Of a stretch of 64,000 bases of DNA, positions 8,330-16,069 are shown piece after piece. The notes beneath the pieces were generated by a model that ran no database searches, was not told the DNA's origin, and saw nothing but the letters and a program-made list of their open reading frames with translations. Location: positions 51,536-115,535 of the forward strand of contig NZ_UEYQ01000012.1 of assembly GCF_900492205.1 (NCBI RefSeq). The letters are read 5' to 3'. Position 1 is the first letter of the stretch, and each line of letters starts with the position of its first letter. Source of the DNA: Ciceribacter sp. T2.26MG-112.2. GTDB lineage: Bacteria; Pseudomonadota; Alphaproteobacteria; Rhizobiales; Rhizobiaceae. A program made the position numbers and the translations under genes.

Positions 8330-9256
8330 ATGGCGATTGCAGATGCGGCCGGCCAGACGGCGCGGTGGAAGGATGCAGCCCCCGGCTCCGACGACGAGGA
8401 GATCATTCCCCGCGACATCCGGTTCGGCATCCTGGAAAACCCGACCCGCCACTGGCTCGGCGGCGACTTCCACAAGACGGCGCTGATCGACGGCCTTTCC
8501 ATCTTCCTGCCGGAAGGCGAGCGCTATTTCATCCGCTCGCTGAAATATTACGCGCCGAAGCTGAAGGACAAGCACCTCGCCGCCGAGATCAACGGCTATT
8601 CGGTGCAGGAGGCTTTTCACACCCGCGAGCACGAGGACTACAACCGCGCGCTCGCCAAGCTCGGCTATGACGTCGAGGCGATGGAAGCGCCGGTCATCAA
8701 GACGCTGCGCTCCGACAAGATCCCGGTCTTCCGCCTGGCCGTCACCTGCGCCATCGAGCACCTGACCGCGACGCTGTCGACGGTGACGTTGCGCAATCCG
8801 CAATTCCTCGACGATGCCGCGCCCGCCTATCGCCGGCTGTGGATGTGGCATGCGCTGGAGGAACTGGAACACAAGGCGGTCGCCCTCGACGTCTTTGCCG
8901 CGGCGACACCGAAATATTCCCCCTTCAAGCGCTACATGCTGCGCACCATGGCCTTCAACGCGGTCGCCTGGACCTTCCTCAAGATCGTGCTCGCCAATCT
9001 GGTGCGCTTTGCCCGCACAGACGGGGTCGAGACCGGCCCGCGTTTCTGGGCGCGGCTCGTCTGGGTGCTGTTCGGCAATCCCGGCTACTGGCGCAAATGC
9101 GCGCCGCTGGTGCTGAAATACTACCTGCCGGGCTTCAACCCGGTGAACAGGGACGATCACGCGCTGATCCACAAGGGCCGCGCCTGGCTCTACGATGAAT
9201 TCATGGCGCTCGCGGCCGCCAAGGCCGCCCCAACGGCCGCCCCTGCCGCCGAATGA
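8330..9256 (+). CDS. Predicted metal-dependent hydrolase (PF10118/COG3687 type)
   Basis: The 308-residue protein carries GDFHKTALIDGLSIFLPEGE, EAFHTREHEDYN, AIEHLTATL and WHALEELEHKAVALDVF. These spaced His/Glu clusters are characteristic of the PF10118 family, an all-helical di-metal-like fold annotated as a predicted hydrolase with no established substrate. The ATG at 8330 has GGAG 9 nt upstream; a TTG at 8297 in the same frame is less likely. It is followed after 10 bp by a methyltransferase gene, so the two form a probable operon. Confidence 0.8.
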   Translation: MAIADAAGQTARWKDAAPGSDDEEIIPRDIRFGILENPTRHWLGGDFHKTALIDGLSIFLPEGERYFIRSLKYYAPKLKDKHLAAEINGYSVQEAFHTREHEDYNRALAKLGYDVEAMEAPVIKTLRSDKIPVFRLAVTCAIEHLTATLSTVTLRNPQFLDDAAPAYRRLWMWHALEELEHKAVALDVFAAATPKYSPFKRYMLRTMAFNAVAWTFLKIVLANLVRFARTDGVETGPRFWARLVWVLFGNPGYWRKCAPLVLKYYLPGFNPVNRDDHALIHKGRAWLYDEFMALAAAKAAPTAAPAAE

Positions 9257-9266
9257 AGGGCCACCG

Positions 9267-10082
9267 ATGACCAGCCGCCTGTTTTCCAGCGTCCTCGACG
9301 TTGCCACCCTCGGCAAGTTTCCGCGCATCCAGAAATGGGTCTGGCGGCGCATCTACAACATGCTGTCGCGCTTCTGGGGCGACAAGGACTGGCGCTTCAT
9401 GAACTACGGCTACGTGCCGATGGGCGCGCCGTTTGCGCTGAAAGCCGAGGACGAGGCCGAGCGCGCCTTCATCGGCCTCTACCAGCAGGCGGTCGAGGGC
9501 CTTCCCGTCGAGGGTGCCCGCGTGCTGGAAGTGGGCTCCGGCCGCGGCGGCGGCTCGCGCTACATCGCCCGCTATTACGCGCCCGCGACTGTGACCGGCC
9601 TCGACTATTCGCCGGAAACCGTGCGCCGGGCGCAAAAGCTCAATGCCGACACGCCGGCCCTTTCCTTCGTGCAGGGCGACGCCGAGAACCTGCCTTTTCC
9701 CGACGCCGCCTTCGACATCGTCGTCAACATCGAATCCTCGCATTGCTACGGCGACGTGCCGGCCTTTGCCCGCGAGGTCGCCCGCGTGCTCAAACCCGGC
9801 GGCATCTTCACCTTCGCCGACATGCGACCGAAGAGCCAGCTTGGCCTGCTCGACGAACAGCTCGCCGCGCCCGGCCTCATACTGATCGACAAGCGCAACA
9901 TCTCTGAAAACGTCGTCGCCGCCTTGAACGCGGCGGAAGCCCGCAAACAGGCCCGCATCGGCAAGGCCTTCCTGCTGCGCCGCTTCATGACCGAATTCTC
10001 CGGCTCCAAGGGCTCGGTGCTCTACAAGGCGCTGACGGGCGGCAGCGTGGTCTATCAGGCGCGGCGGTATCGGAAGGCTTAA
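9267..10082 (+). CDS. Class I SAM-dependent methyltransferase
   Basis: The 271-residue protein contains motif I (VLEVGSGRGGGSRYIA), an acidic residue ending strand 2 (VTGLDYSPE), GDAENLPFPDAAFDIVVNIES and the post-motif VLKPGGIFTFADMRP. Together they define a class I methyltransferase resembling UbiE or phthiotriol-type small-molecule/lipid enzymes. The basic tryptophan-rich N-terminus may contact a membrane. GAAGGG precedes the ATG at 9267, and the gene lies 10 bp after the PF10118 gene. The substrate is unknown. Confidence 0.85.
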   Translation: MTSRLFSSVLDVATLGKFPRIQKWVWRRIYNMLSRFWGDKDWRFMNYGYVPMGAPFALKAEDEAERAFIGLYQQAVEGLPVEGARVLEVGSGRGGGSRYIARYYAPATVTGLDYSPETVRRAQKLNADTPALSFVQGDAENLPFPDAAFDIVVNIESSHCYGDVPAFAREVARVLKPGGIFTFADMRPKSQLGLLDEQLAAPGLILIDKRNISENVVAALNAAEARKQARIGKAFLLRRFMTEFSGSKGSVLYKALTGGSVVYQARRYRKA

Positions 10083-10142
10083 CCGCGCGTCGCTTCGCCC
10101 CGCGCCAAAGCGAGGGGCCGGGCAGGGCGGCAAACCCCATCC

Positions 10143-10276
10143 TCCTTCTCCCCGTTCACGGGGGTGAGGACTGTTCGGCGCAGCCGACGAAACGATCCGG
10201 TGAATCGTTTCGAATGACGAACGCCCTGAGCTTTGAGCGAAGGGCCGGCAGAGGTGCTGGCAGGCGGATGAGGGGC
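10143..10276. repeat. Composite intergenic repeat: hairpin unit carrying an 86-bp second repeat
   Basis: The flanks (CCTTCTCCCCGTTCACGGGG and GGCAGGCGGATGAGGGG) match an uninterrupted unit near 44820-44861 and another at 52686-52734. Within it, 10162-10247 matches 52506-52590 almost base for base and contains the GAAACGAT/ATCGTTTC stem. It looks like one repeat inserted in another. This is reminiscent of rhizobial RIME/ABC-type mosaic elements; the family name is not verified. Confidence 0.65.
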
Positions 10277-10296
10277 AGACGCCACCGTCAAATTGT

Positions 10297-10315
10297 TTTG
10301 GCAAACCTTGCCAAA
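10297..10315. promoter_or_regulatory. Inverted-repeat operator of parDE
   Basis: TTTGGCAA-ACC-TTGCCAAA is a perfect 8-bp inverted repeat ending 32 bp before the parD ATG, where the promoter is expected. ParD proteins are ribbon-helix-helix repressors of their own operon, so this is the likely binding site. Confidence 0.6.
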
Positions 10316-10347
10316 TTATGCCATTCTGCCCCGACGAGGTGACCGAT

Positions 10348-10596
10348 ATGGCGACGATGAATGTTTCGCTGCCCGATCCGATGAAGGAATGGGTCGACGC
10401 CCAGACGAAGACCGGGCGCTACAGCAATGCCAGCGACTATGTGCGTGCCCTGATCCGCCGCGACCAGGAGCGCGCCGACGCGCTGGCAGAACTGCAGAGC
10501 CTTGTCACCGAAGGTCTCGACAGCGGCGTCAGCGAGCGCTCGAAGGACGACATTCTTCAAGCCGCCCGCGAACGGCTTGCCGCCACCCGGCGATGA
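10348..10596 (+). CDS. parD: ParD-type antitoxin (ribbon-helix-helix)
   Basis: The 82-residue protein starts with the RHH strand ATMNVSLPDPMKEWVDAQ, then GRYSNASDYVRALIRRDQE, the hallmark of CC2985-type ParD antitoxins. The C-terminal helices would bind ParE. ATG 10348 is preferred over an upstream ATG because GAGGTG precedes it and it gives the family N-terminus. The parE start overlaps its last codons. The 19-bp inverted repeat upstream is its probable operator. Confidence 0.88.
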   Translation: MATMNVSLPDPMKEWVDAQTKTGRYSNASDYVRALIRRDQERADALAELQSLVTEGLDSGVSERSKDDILQAARERLAATRR

Positions 10597-10883
10597 CCTA
10601 TCGCACCACCGTCGAGGCCGATCGCGACATCATCGAGATCTATGTCCTCGGTGCGCAGCACTTCGGCGTGGCGCAGTCCGACCGATATGTCGATGAGTTG
10701 TTCGACACATTTGAACTCCTCGCCGAAAATCCGCAGATGGCGCGCGAACGCCGCGAACTGAACCCGCCCATGCGGCTCCACCCTTTCCACGCGCACCTGA
10801 TCGCCTACATCGTCCGGGACGGCGACATTCTGATCGTGCGCGTCCTGCATGGCCGACAGGATTGGCAGGGGCTGTTTGGGTAG
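10593..10883 (+). CDS. parE: ParE-type toxin
   Basis: The 96-residue protein shows the RelE/ParE fold pattern: VEADRDIIEIYVLGAQHFGVAQSDRYVDEL, a central MRLHPFHAHLIAYIVRDGDILIVRVLHG strand set and a C-terminal RQDWQGLFG. ParE toxins act mainly on DNA gyrase. The ATG overlaps the parD stop by 4 nt, so the genes are coupled. The last 35 or so codons have a close second copy at 13395-13511 that lacks the rest of the gene. Confidence 0.88.
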   Translation: MTYRTTVEADRDIIEIYVLGAQHFGVAQSDRYVDELFDTFELLAENPQMARERRELNPPMRLHPFHAHLIAYIVRDGDILIVRVLHGRQDWQGLFG

Positions 10884-10940
10884 CGGGGCGAAGTGATGAG
10901 CGGGCGGATGAGGAGAGGAAGGCAAGGACTGTGTTGCGCC

Positions 10941-12478
10941 GATACCGTTGAAAAAGGCGCGTGTTAATCTCGCTCTGAGGTTCTCGTTGTAGGGACCTGC
11001 CGAGATGTATTTCCCTTCACGCCGGTTTTGGCGCTGGTGGCGGGATCAGCTTGGCGAGTTTCCGGAGGTTTTGGGCGGCGGCGGCGAGGTGGAACTCATC
11101 ACGCGCTCCGTTTGGCCCTCGTAATCGCAGGCGATCCAGTTTGAGGATGCGTTTCAGGTGCGCAAAAAGCATCTCGACCTTTTTCCTCTGATGCCTCGAC
11201 GTAACATAGGCTTCGGTTTTGGCGATATCGCGCGCCAGGTCGCGAGCGCCCTCATGGATGGAGCGTGGTATCTTGCGCGCCGGGGCGTTTGGACAGCATT
11301 GAGGTTTTAGGGCGCAGGCGTCGCAGTCGAGTTTGCTGGCCCGATACCGTACCATGCCATCTTCATCCACGAGGGGACGCTCATTCTTGTAGGCGATCTG
11401 TCGTGAGCGTAACTCCTTGCCACCTGGGCAGGTATAGAGATCGCGCTCGTGGTCATAGGCGAAGTCGGCGCGCTCGAATGTGCCATCACGACGTTCGGAT
11501 TTGTCGAAGACGGGAATATGCGGCTCTATCCCGCGCTCGTGGACCAGCCAGCCCAACATCTCTGCCGAACCATAGGCGGTGTCGGCGGCAAGCCGTTCCG
11601 GATAGAGACCGAAGATATCCTGAGTCCGGTCAATCATGGTGCGTGCCGCGCCGACCTCCGCCTGCCGGATCGCACGGCTTGCCTCGACATCAACGATAAC
11701 GGCATTATCCAGATCGATCAGATAGTTGGTAGCATAAGCAAAGAAGGCGTGGCCTTTCATCGCTCCGGTCCATTGGGCAGCCGGGTCCGACCTCGATACG
11801 AACTTCGGCTTTGTTTCGCTAGCCGCACCCCATGCTGCGTCATCCAGCGTATCGAGATATTCCTGAACCGAGCGGCTGGTCTCGGCCATAGACTCCCAGT
11901 CGACTGCTTCCGACCCTTCCGCTGAGCGCTGCTTGTTGGCATCCGCCTTGATCAGGCTCGCATCGACGGCGAAGCCTTCGCCACCAACAAGGCCCTCTTT
12001 GATGCAACGCCTGACCGTCGTCTCGAACAACTCGCGCAGCAAGTCACTATCGCGGAAGCGGCCATGCCGGTTCTTGGAGAAGGTCGAATGATCCGGGACA
12101 TCGCCTTCAAGCCCGAGCCCGCAAAACCAGCGATAGGCGAGGTTCAGATGTACCTCCTCGCACAGCCGGCGCTCCGAACGGATGCCGAAGCAGTAACCAA
12201 CGATCAGCATGCGGATCATCAGTTCTGGATCAATCGAGGGCCGCCCGATCTGGCTGTAGAACGGGCGTAAGTGAGTCCGAAGGCCAGACAAATCGACGAA
12301 GCGGTCGATAGACCGAAGAAGATGGTTTGCCGGGACGTGCCGCTCGATGCTGAAGCCGTAAAACAGCGCTTCCTGCGCTACCATTCGTTCGCCCATCATC
12401 GGCACATCCTCCTAAATCCCTAGAAGGAGTGAATCAGAACTTCGCATCAACAGCAACGCCGACTTTTTCAACGGTATC
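10941..12478 (-). mobile_element. Complete IS1182-family insertion sequence with 4-bp target duplication
   Basis: The ends share the 16-bp terminal repeat GATACCGTTGAAAAAG, left at 10941-10956 and inverted at the right end (12463-12478). CGCC directly precedes the element (10937-10940) and directly follows it (12479-12482), which is consistent with target-site duplication. The element is 1538 bp with one intact transposase gene on the minus strand, so it may still be mobile. Confidence 0.88.
11017..12399 (-). CDS. IS1182-family DDE transposase
   Basis: The 460-residue protein begins with the IS1182-type N-terminal domain (VPANHLLRSIDRFVDL, then GRPSIDPELMIRMLIVGYC). The catalytic Asp/Asp/Glu candidates sit in FAVDASLIKADAN, LAADTAYGSAEM and KVEMLFAHLKRIL. 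A cysteine cluster (CDACALKPQCCP) lies before the last motif, as in this family. No frameshift is seen. TAGGAGG precedes the ATG pair at 12396-12399. It lies within the 10941-12478 element. Confidence 0.93.
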   Translation of the reverse strand: MMGERMVAQEALFYGFSIERHVPANHLLRSIDRFVDLSGLRTHLRPFYSQIGRPSIDPELMIRMLIVGYCFGIRSERRLCEEVHLNLAYRWFCGLGLEGDVPDHSTFSKNRHGRFRDSDLLRELFETTVRRCIKEGLVGGEGFAVDASLIKADANKQRSAEGSEAVDWESMAETSRSVQEYLDTLDDAAWGAASETKPKFVSRSDPAAQWTGAMKGHAFFAYATNYLIDLDNAVIVDVEASRAIRQAEVGAARTMIDRTQDIFGLYPERLAADTAYGSAEMLGWLVHERGIEPHIPVFDKSERRDGTFERADFAYDHERDLYTCPGGKELRSRQIAYKNERPLVDEDGMVRYRASKLDCDACALKPQCCPNAPARKIPRSIHEGARDLARDIAKTEAYVTSRHQRKKVEMLFAHLKRILKLDRLRLRGPNGARDEFHLAAAAQNLRKLAKLIPPPAPKPA

Positions 12479-12547
12479 CGCCAGAAGCGGTCATTGGCAA
12501 TACATCCCAGCCTACGGTAATGGGCGACCTAACACGGGGGCTGACAG

Positions 12548-12859
12548 ATGGATTTAATAGCCGATAGGCTTGTCGGGAAAGAGCTGAGGGAAATTCAGCA
12601 CAAGGCAGCACATGACACGATGATCGTCTTTGAAGATGGCGCGATAACGGCTTGGTCCGAAGTCAGAATCGAAATCGCCTTCGACGATGCTCCAGTAATA
12701 GTCAAAGAGTTGGTTTGGTCTGATGAGTGGTGCAAGATTCTTCTCAGTGCCGGTGACATACGGATTGGCCGAATCCCAACCTCGCCAAATCCTGAGTGTT
12801 TCATCTATCGCTCTGCAAGTGACCCGGGTCTGATGATCGTCGATCGTGGAGAAGAATAA
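12548..12859 (+). CDS. Hypothetical protein, 103 residues
   Basis: I do not recognise this family. The product is acidic and soluble with no signal or membrane segment; it begins MDLIADRLVGKELREIQHK and contains alternating strand-like stretches (TMIVFEDGAITAWSEVRIEI, KILLSAGDIRIGRI), suggesting a small beta-rich domain. A G-run lies about 9 nt before the ATG. Base composition is visibly lower in GC than in flanking core genes. It lies just right of the IS element within the segment bounded by the two parE 3' ends, so it was probably acquired with that segment. Confidence 0.55.
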   Translation: MDLIADRLVGKELREIQHKAAHDTMIVFEDGAITAWSEVRIEIAFDDAPVIVKELVWSDEWCKILLSAGDIRIGRIPTSPNPECFIYRSASDPGLMIVDRGEE

Positions 12860-12921
12860 GTCCGTGTCCGCATAGGGCCGCCAGGCGTCTTCGGCCTTGC
12901 GCCATTAGCGGTCATCACGCC

Positions 12922-13291
12922 TCAGGCACGGACAAACCCTCTGATAGTGATCCCGCTTCCGCCTGTGAAATCCTGCGGGCGCTCCATATCGGCATCTGCT
13001 GCAGCAAACTCAAACGCATCATCTGACAGCGTGTAAATGGACGGAAGCTGCTTCCCTGCATCACTGCCTATGCTATCGATCCAGTCGATGCGTTTTGGGG
13101 ACGTAGCGCTGTCAATCATGAACTTTCCTTCGATAAGCGCTTCCCCATCTGGAATCGCCACATGGAAAGTCTCGCCCACGATTGTCATGACCGCATCATG
13201 CGCCATGAGTGTCGATTGGATCGGCAATCCCATTTTCTTCAAATCTCACCTGGCGCCACAGACCCTGAAATCGCTCCAGATCGGTTTTCAT
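12922..13291 (-). pseudogene. TIGR03067-like small protein gene with a frameshift
   Basis: From ATG 13291, preceded by AGGAG, the frame gives MKTDLERFQGLWRQVRFEEN and runs to an early TGA just after HGA. The next frame continues with MTIVGETFHVAIPDG, SPKRIDWIDSIGSDAGKQLP and a GGSGITIRGFVRA end. Joined, these match the TIGR03067 repeat-domain layout (FQGxW ... IDxxxxxGxxxGK ... IYxLxxD ... RPxxF). A single-base change near the GGCGCATGATGCG stretch on the minus strand would restore one frame. It is a decayed gene or a sequencing error. Starting at the TTG 13242 would drop the conserved N-terminus. Confidence 0.6.
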
Positions 13292-13394
13292 AACAAACTC
13301 CTCTGCTTGCTGAAGTCGTATCGCAAAAACCTGTGGTCGAAGTGCAATGCCTCAAGCAATTCGGGCGTTATGACCCCTTTGGGCCGATAACAGC

Positions 13395-13511
13395 CGGAAA
13401 CGGCTTCACCCCTACCACGCCTATCTGATCGCCTACCTCGTCCGGGACGGCGACATTCTGATCATGCGCGTCCTGCATGGCCGGCAGGATTGGCAGGGAC
13501 TGTATGGCTAG
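13395..13511 (+). pseudogene. Truncated second copy of the parE 3' end
   Basis: This stretch encodes RKRLHPYHAYLIAYLVRD followed by GDILIMRVLHGRQDWQGLYG and a TAG. It is nearly identical to the last third of the intact ParE at 10593-10883, including most of the DNA sequence. Nothing ParE-like or ParD-like precedes it. The two copies bracket the lower-GC segment with the IS element, so this is either the remnant of a second parDE locus or one end of a duplication. Confidence 0.75.
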
Positions 13512-13565
13512 GTGGGCGAAACCCGGCCAGGCGAAGCATGCCGCGCCCTCTCGCGCACGCCACCC

Positions 13566-13994
13566 CTAGAACTCGATCACCACCGACGGCGCACTGCGCT
13601 TCGCCTCGCCATGATACACCGCCTCGATATTGTTGCCGTCGGGGTCGAGCACGAAGGCGGCGTAGTAGCCGGGGTGGTAGGGCCGTTCGCCCGGCGCGCC
13701 GTTGTCGCTTCCGCCATGGGCGAGTGCTGCGGCATAAAAGGCCTCCACGGTCGCCGGATCCTTCGCCTGGAAGGCGAGGTGGTGCCGCCCCGTCAGCACG
13801 CCCACCGCCGCCGGGCTGTCGGCGGCCGACACGACCAGCTCGTCGGCCCAGAAATAGCCGTCCGGCGTATCGACGATGGGAATGTCGAGCACGGCCAGCA
13901 CAGCCGCGTAAAAATCACGGCTGGCCTTGAGGTCCCGGACGACGAGCTGGATGTGGTCGATCAGCCGACCCCGATGCAGAAGATTGGTCTCCAT
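13566..13994 (-). CDS. VOC-family (glyoxalase/bleomycin-resistance-like) protein
   Basis: The 142-residue single-domain protein has LIDHIQLVVRDLKASRDFYAA, GRHHLAFQAKDPATVEAFYAA and a closing AFVLDPDGNNIEAVYHG. This is the paired beta-alpha-beta-beta-beta pattern of VOC proteins with a His at the first metal position and Glu in the last strand. Relatives include lactoylglutathione lyase-like and resistance proteins; no substrate can be assigned. It is a stand-alone gene on the minus strand. Confidence 0.85.
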   Translation of the reverse strand: METNLLHRGRLIDHIQLVVRDLKASRDFYAAVLAVLDIPIVDTPDGYFWADELVVSAADSPAAVGVLTGRHHLAFQAKDPATVEAFYAAALAHGGSDNGAPGERPYHPGYYAAFVLDPDGNNIEAVYHGEAKRSAPSVVIEF

Positions 13995-14118
13995 GGTCTT
14001 GTCTCCCTTCTGAAAGCGGGCCGGCGGAGTGAGCCGCGGCGCCGATATCCATGTCTATGCTCACGCGGACCTATCCGCTTGCGTGCCCGACGCGCGCAAG
14101 CGAACGCGTGCCCCCCAC

Positions 14119-14502
14119 TCACCCCATCTTCAACAACGCCCCGATCGTGCCCCCCACCAGCAGCACGATGCCGATGAGAAACGTCAGCGCGGCGCCCGGC
14201 CCGCGTTTCTTGGCGTCGGCATAATATTCCGAGGCATAGAGCACGCGCGATGCCGTCCAGCCGAGTCCGAGCAGGCCGGCAATGGCGTCGGAGACGTAAA
14301 AGCCGAACAGCCAGAGCGACGGTAAAAACAGCACCAGCTGCTCGACGGTATTCTGCTGCACGCGAAAGATCCGCTCGAAATCGGCATTGCCGGTGGTCTT
14401 CGGCGCCTCGACGCCGAATTGCTGGCGGGCGCGGGCGACTTTCAGCAGGAACCAAATATAGGCGACTAGCGCCGCAAAGGTGGCAAGCACGGTAAAGCGC
14501 AT
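14119..14502 (-). CDS. MAPEG-family membrane protein
   Basis: The 127-residue protein has four predicted transmembrane helices: residues 3-20, about 58-78, about 84-98 and 108-126. Between helices 1 and 2 is RIFRVQQNTVEQLVLFLPSLW, the E-R-x-x-R/QNxxE-type signature of MAPEG proteins (glutathione-dependent membrane enzymes). The ATG at 14502 has AAGGAAT upstream; extending further would add a non-family N-terminus. The natural substrate in bacteria is generally unknown. Confidence 0.82.
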   Translation of the reverse strand: MRFTVLATFAALVAYIWFLLKVARARQQFGVEAPKTTGNADFERIFRVQQNTVEQLVLFLPSLWLFGFYVSDAIAGLLGLGWTASRVLYASEYYADAKKRGPGAALTFLIGIVLLVGGTIGALLKMG

Positions 14503-14703
14503 CGGAAAATTCCTTGAGGACAAACAGCAATGGCCGGCAATGGCGTGGATGCTAGGCGAAGGCCGCGCGCCGTGCAAGATGAACGGCGGCGAGCGCCCGA
14601 CGCCGCCCTACAATCGCCATTCCCGCCCTTGAAGGTAACGTCAAATTTGCACATGATGTGGATGATCGTCGAGACGATCTTCTTCCAGGGGTTTGCGACT
14701 GCC

Positions 14704-15357
14704 ATGACCGACCAGTTCCGCTTCGGACGGCAATATGATTTCCACGAACTGGTGGCCGATGGCATCGTCCACGGCATCGGCGTGGTCTTCGCCCTGATCG
14801 GCGCCACCGCGCTGATCTTCTATGCGACGGTATGGACCAGCTATGCCGAAATGGCCGCCGCCTGGATCTACGGCCTCGGCCTCGTCATCGCGCTCGCCGT
14901 CTCGTTCACCTACAATATGTGGCCGCATTCCCGCACCAAGTGGATTCTCCGGCGCTTCGATCATTCAGCGATCTTCGTGCTGATCGCCGCGACCTACACG
15001 CCCTTCCTGGTCAAGGGGGCGCATGACTGGGTGATCCTCTCGCTGCTCATCGGCATCTGGGCGACGGCCTTCGTCGGCATCTACCTGAAGTGTCGTTTTC
15101 CCGGCCGCTACGACCGGCTGGCCATCCTGCTTTACCTCGCCATGGGCTGGAGCGGGGCCATGGCGCTCGGGCCGATCTCGCAGACCCTGCCGAGCATCAC
15201 CGTGCTCCTCATCATCGTCGGCGGCTGCATCTATTCGGCCGGCGTGATCTTCCATGTCTGGGAACGCCTGCGCTTTCAGAACGCCATCTGGCACGGTTTT
15301 GTCGTCACCGCCGCCGCCGTGCATTATTCCGCCGTGGTCACCGCCATCGGCCACTGA
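14704..15357 (+). CDS. Hemolysin III/PAQR-family membrane protein
   Basis: The 217-residue protein has seven predicted membrane segments and the family marks ELVADGIVHGIG near the start, RRFDHSAIFVLIAATYTPF in the middle and WHGFVVTAAAVHYSAVV at the end; the conserved Ser, Asp and His residues form the metal site of PAQR/HlyIII proteins. The start at 14704 gives the usual N-terminus. An ATG at 14653 in the same frame is possible but would add an unusual leader. The physiological role is not settled, and the haemolysin name is historical. Confidence 0.8.
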   Translation: MTDQFRFGRQYDFHELVADGIVHGIGVVFALIGATALIFYATVWTSYAEMAAAWIYGLGLVIALAVSFTYNMWPHSRTKWILRRFDHSAIFVLIAATYTPFLVKGAHDWVILSLLIGIWATAFVGIYLKCRFPGRYDRLAILLYLAMGWSGAMALGPISQTLPSITVLLIIVGGCIYSAGVIFHVWERLRFQNAIWHGFVVTAAAVHYSAVVTAIGH

Positions 15358-15495
15358 CGGGCCGAGCACGGTCCGCTCCCACAAAAGGCGGGCGGGGCGC
15401 TGCGCCGCCGCCGTGGCGCATCACTGGCGCCGCTTTACAGGCTCCCCCGGCGCGGTCTAAGCAGGCGGTTCAGACACAAGACCGGGACCTTCTCC

Positions 15496-15996
15496 ATGCC
15501 ATCCTCCATCACCATCCGCGACGCCGTCGAGGCCGATCTCGAAGCGATCCGCGACATCTACAACCACGCCGTCGAGCACACCACGGCGATCTGGAACGAG
15601 GTGCTGATCGACGTCGACAACCGCCGCGTCTGGATGGAGCAGCGTCGCGCCCGGGGCTTCCCGGTGCTGGTCGCCGAGCGGGACGGCAAGGTGGCGGGCT
15701 ATGCTTCCTACGGCGACTGGCGCGCCTTCGACGGCTATCGCCACACGGTCGAGCATTCGGTGTATGTCGACAAGGATTGCCGCGGCGCGGGGCTCGGCAA
15801 GCGCCTGATGCAGGCGCTGATCGACCATGCGCGGGCAAACGACAAGCACGTGATGATCGCCGCGATCGAAGCCGAGAACCAACCGTCGATCGCGCTCCAC
15901 GAGCGCCTCGGCTTCCGCCTCGTCGGCATCCACCGCGAGGTCGGCCAGAAATTCGGCCGCTGGCTCGACCTGGCGATGATGGAATTGCGGCTGTGA
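15496..15996 (+). CDS. GNAT N-acetyltransferase, phosphinothricin/methionine-sulfoximine type
   Basis: The 166-residue protein has IRDAVEADLEAIRDIYNHAVEHTTA, ASYGDWRAFDGYRHTVEHSVYVD, the acetyl-CoA loop RGAGLGKRLMQALIDHA and AAIEAENQPSIALHERLGF. This block order is that of the Pat/Bar/MddA group, which N-acetylates phosphinothricin or methionine sulfoximine. Substrate specificity is inferred. The gene converges with the minus-strand gene at 16070. Confidence 0.85.
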   Translation: MPSSITIRDAVEADLEAIRDIYNHAVEHTTAIWNEVLIDVDNRRVWMEQRRARGFPVLVAERDGKVAGYASYGDWRAFDGYRHTVEHSVYVDKDCRGAGLGKRLMQALIDHARANDKHVMIAAIEAENQPSIALHERLGFRLVGIHREVGQKFGRWLDLAMMELRL

Positions 15997-16069
15997 GGGA
16001 GGCGGCTTCTGGAGGCCAGATTTGAGGCTCTGGGCGTTCCATCGTTCCTTGTTGGCGCCCCAGACTGTC

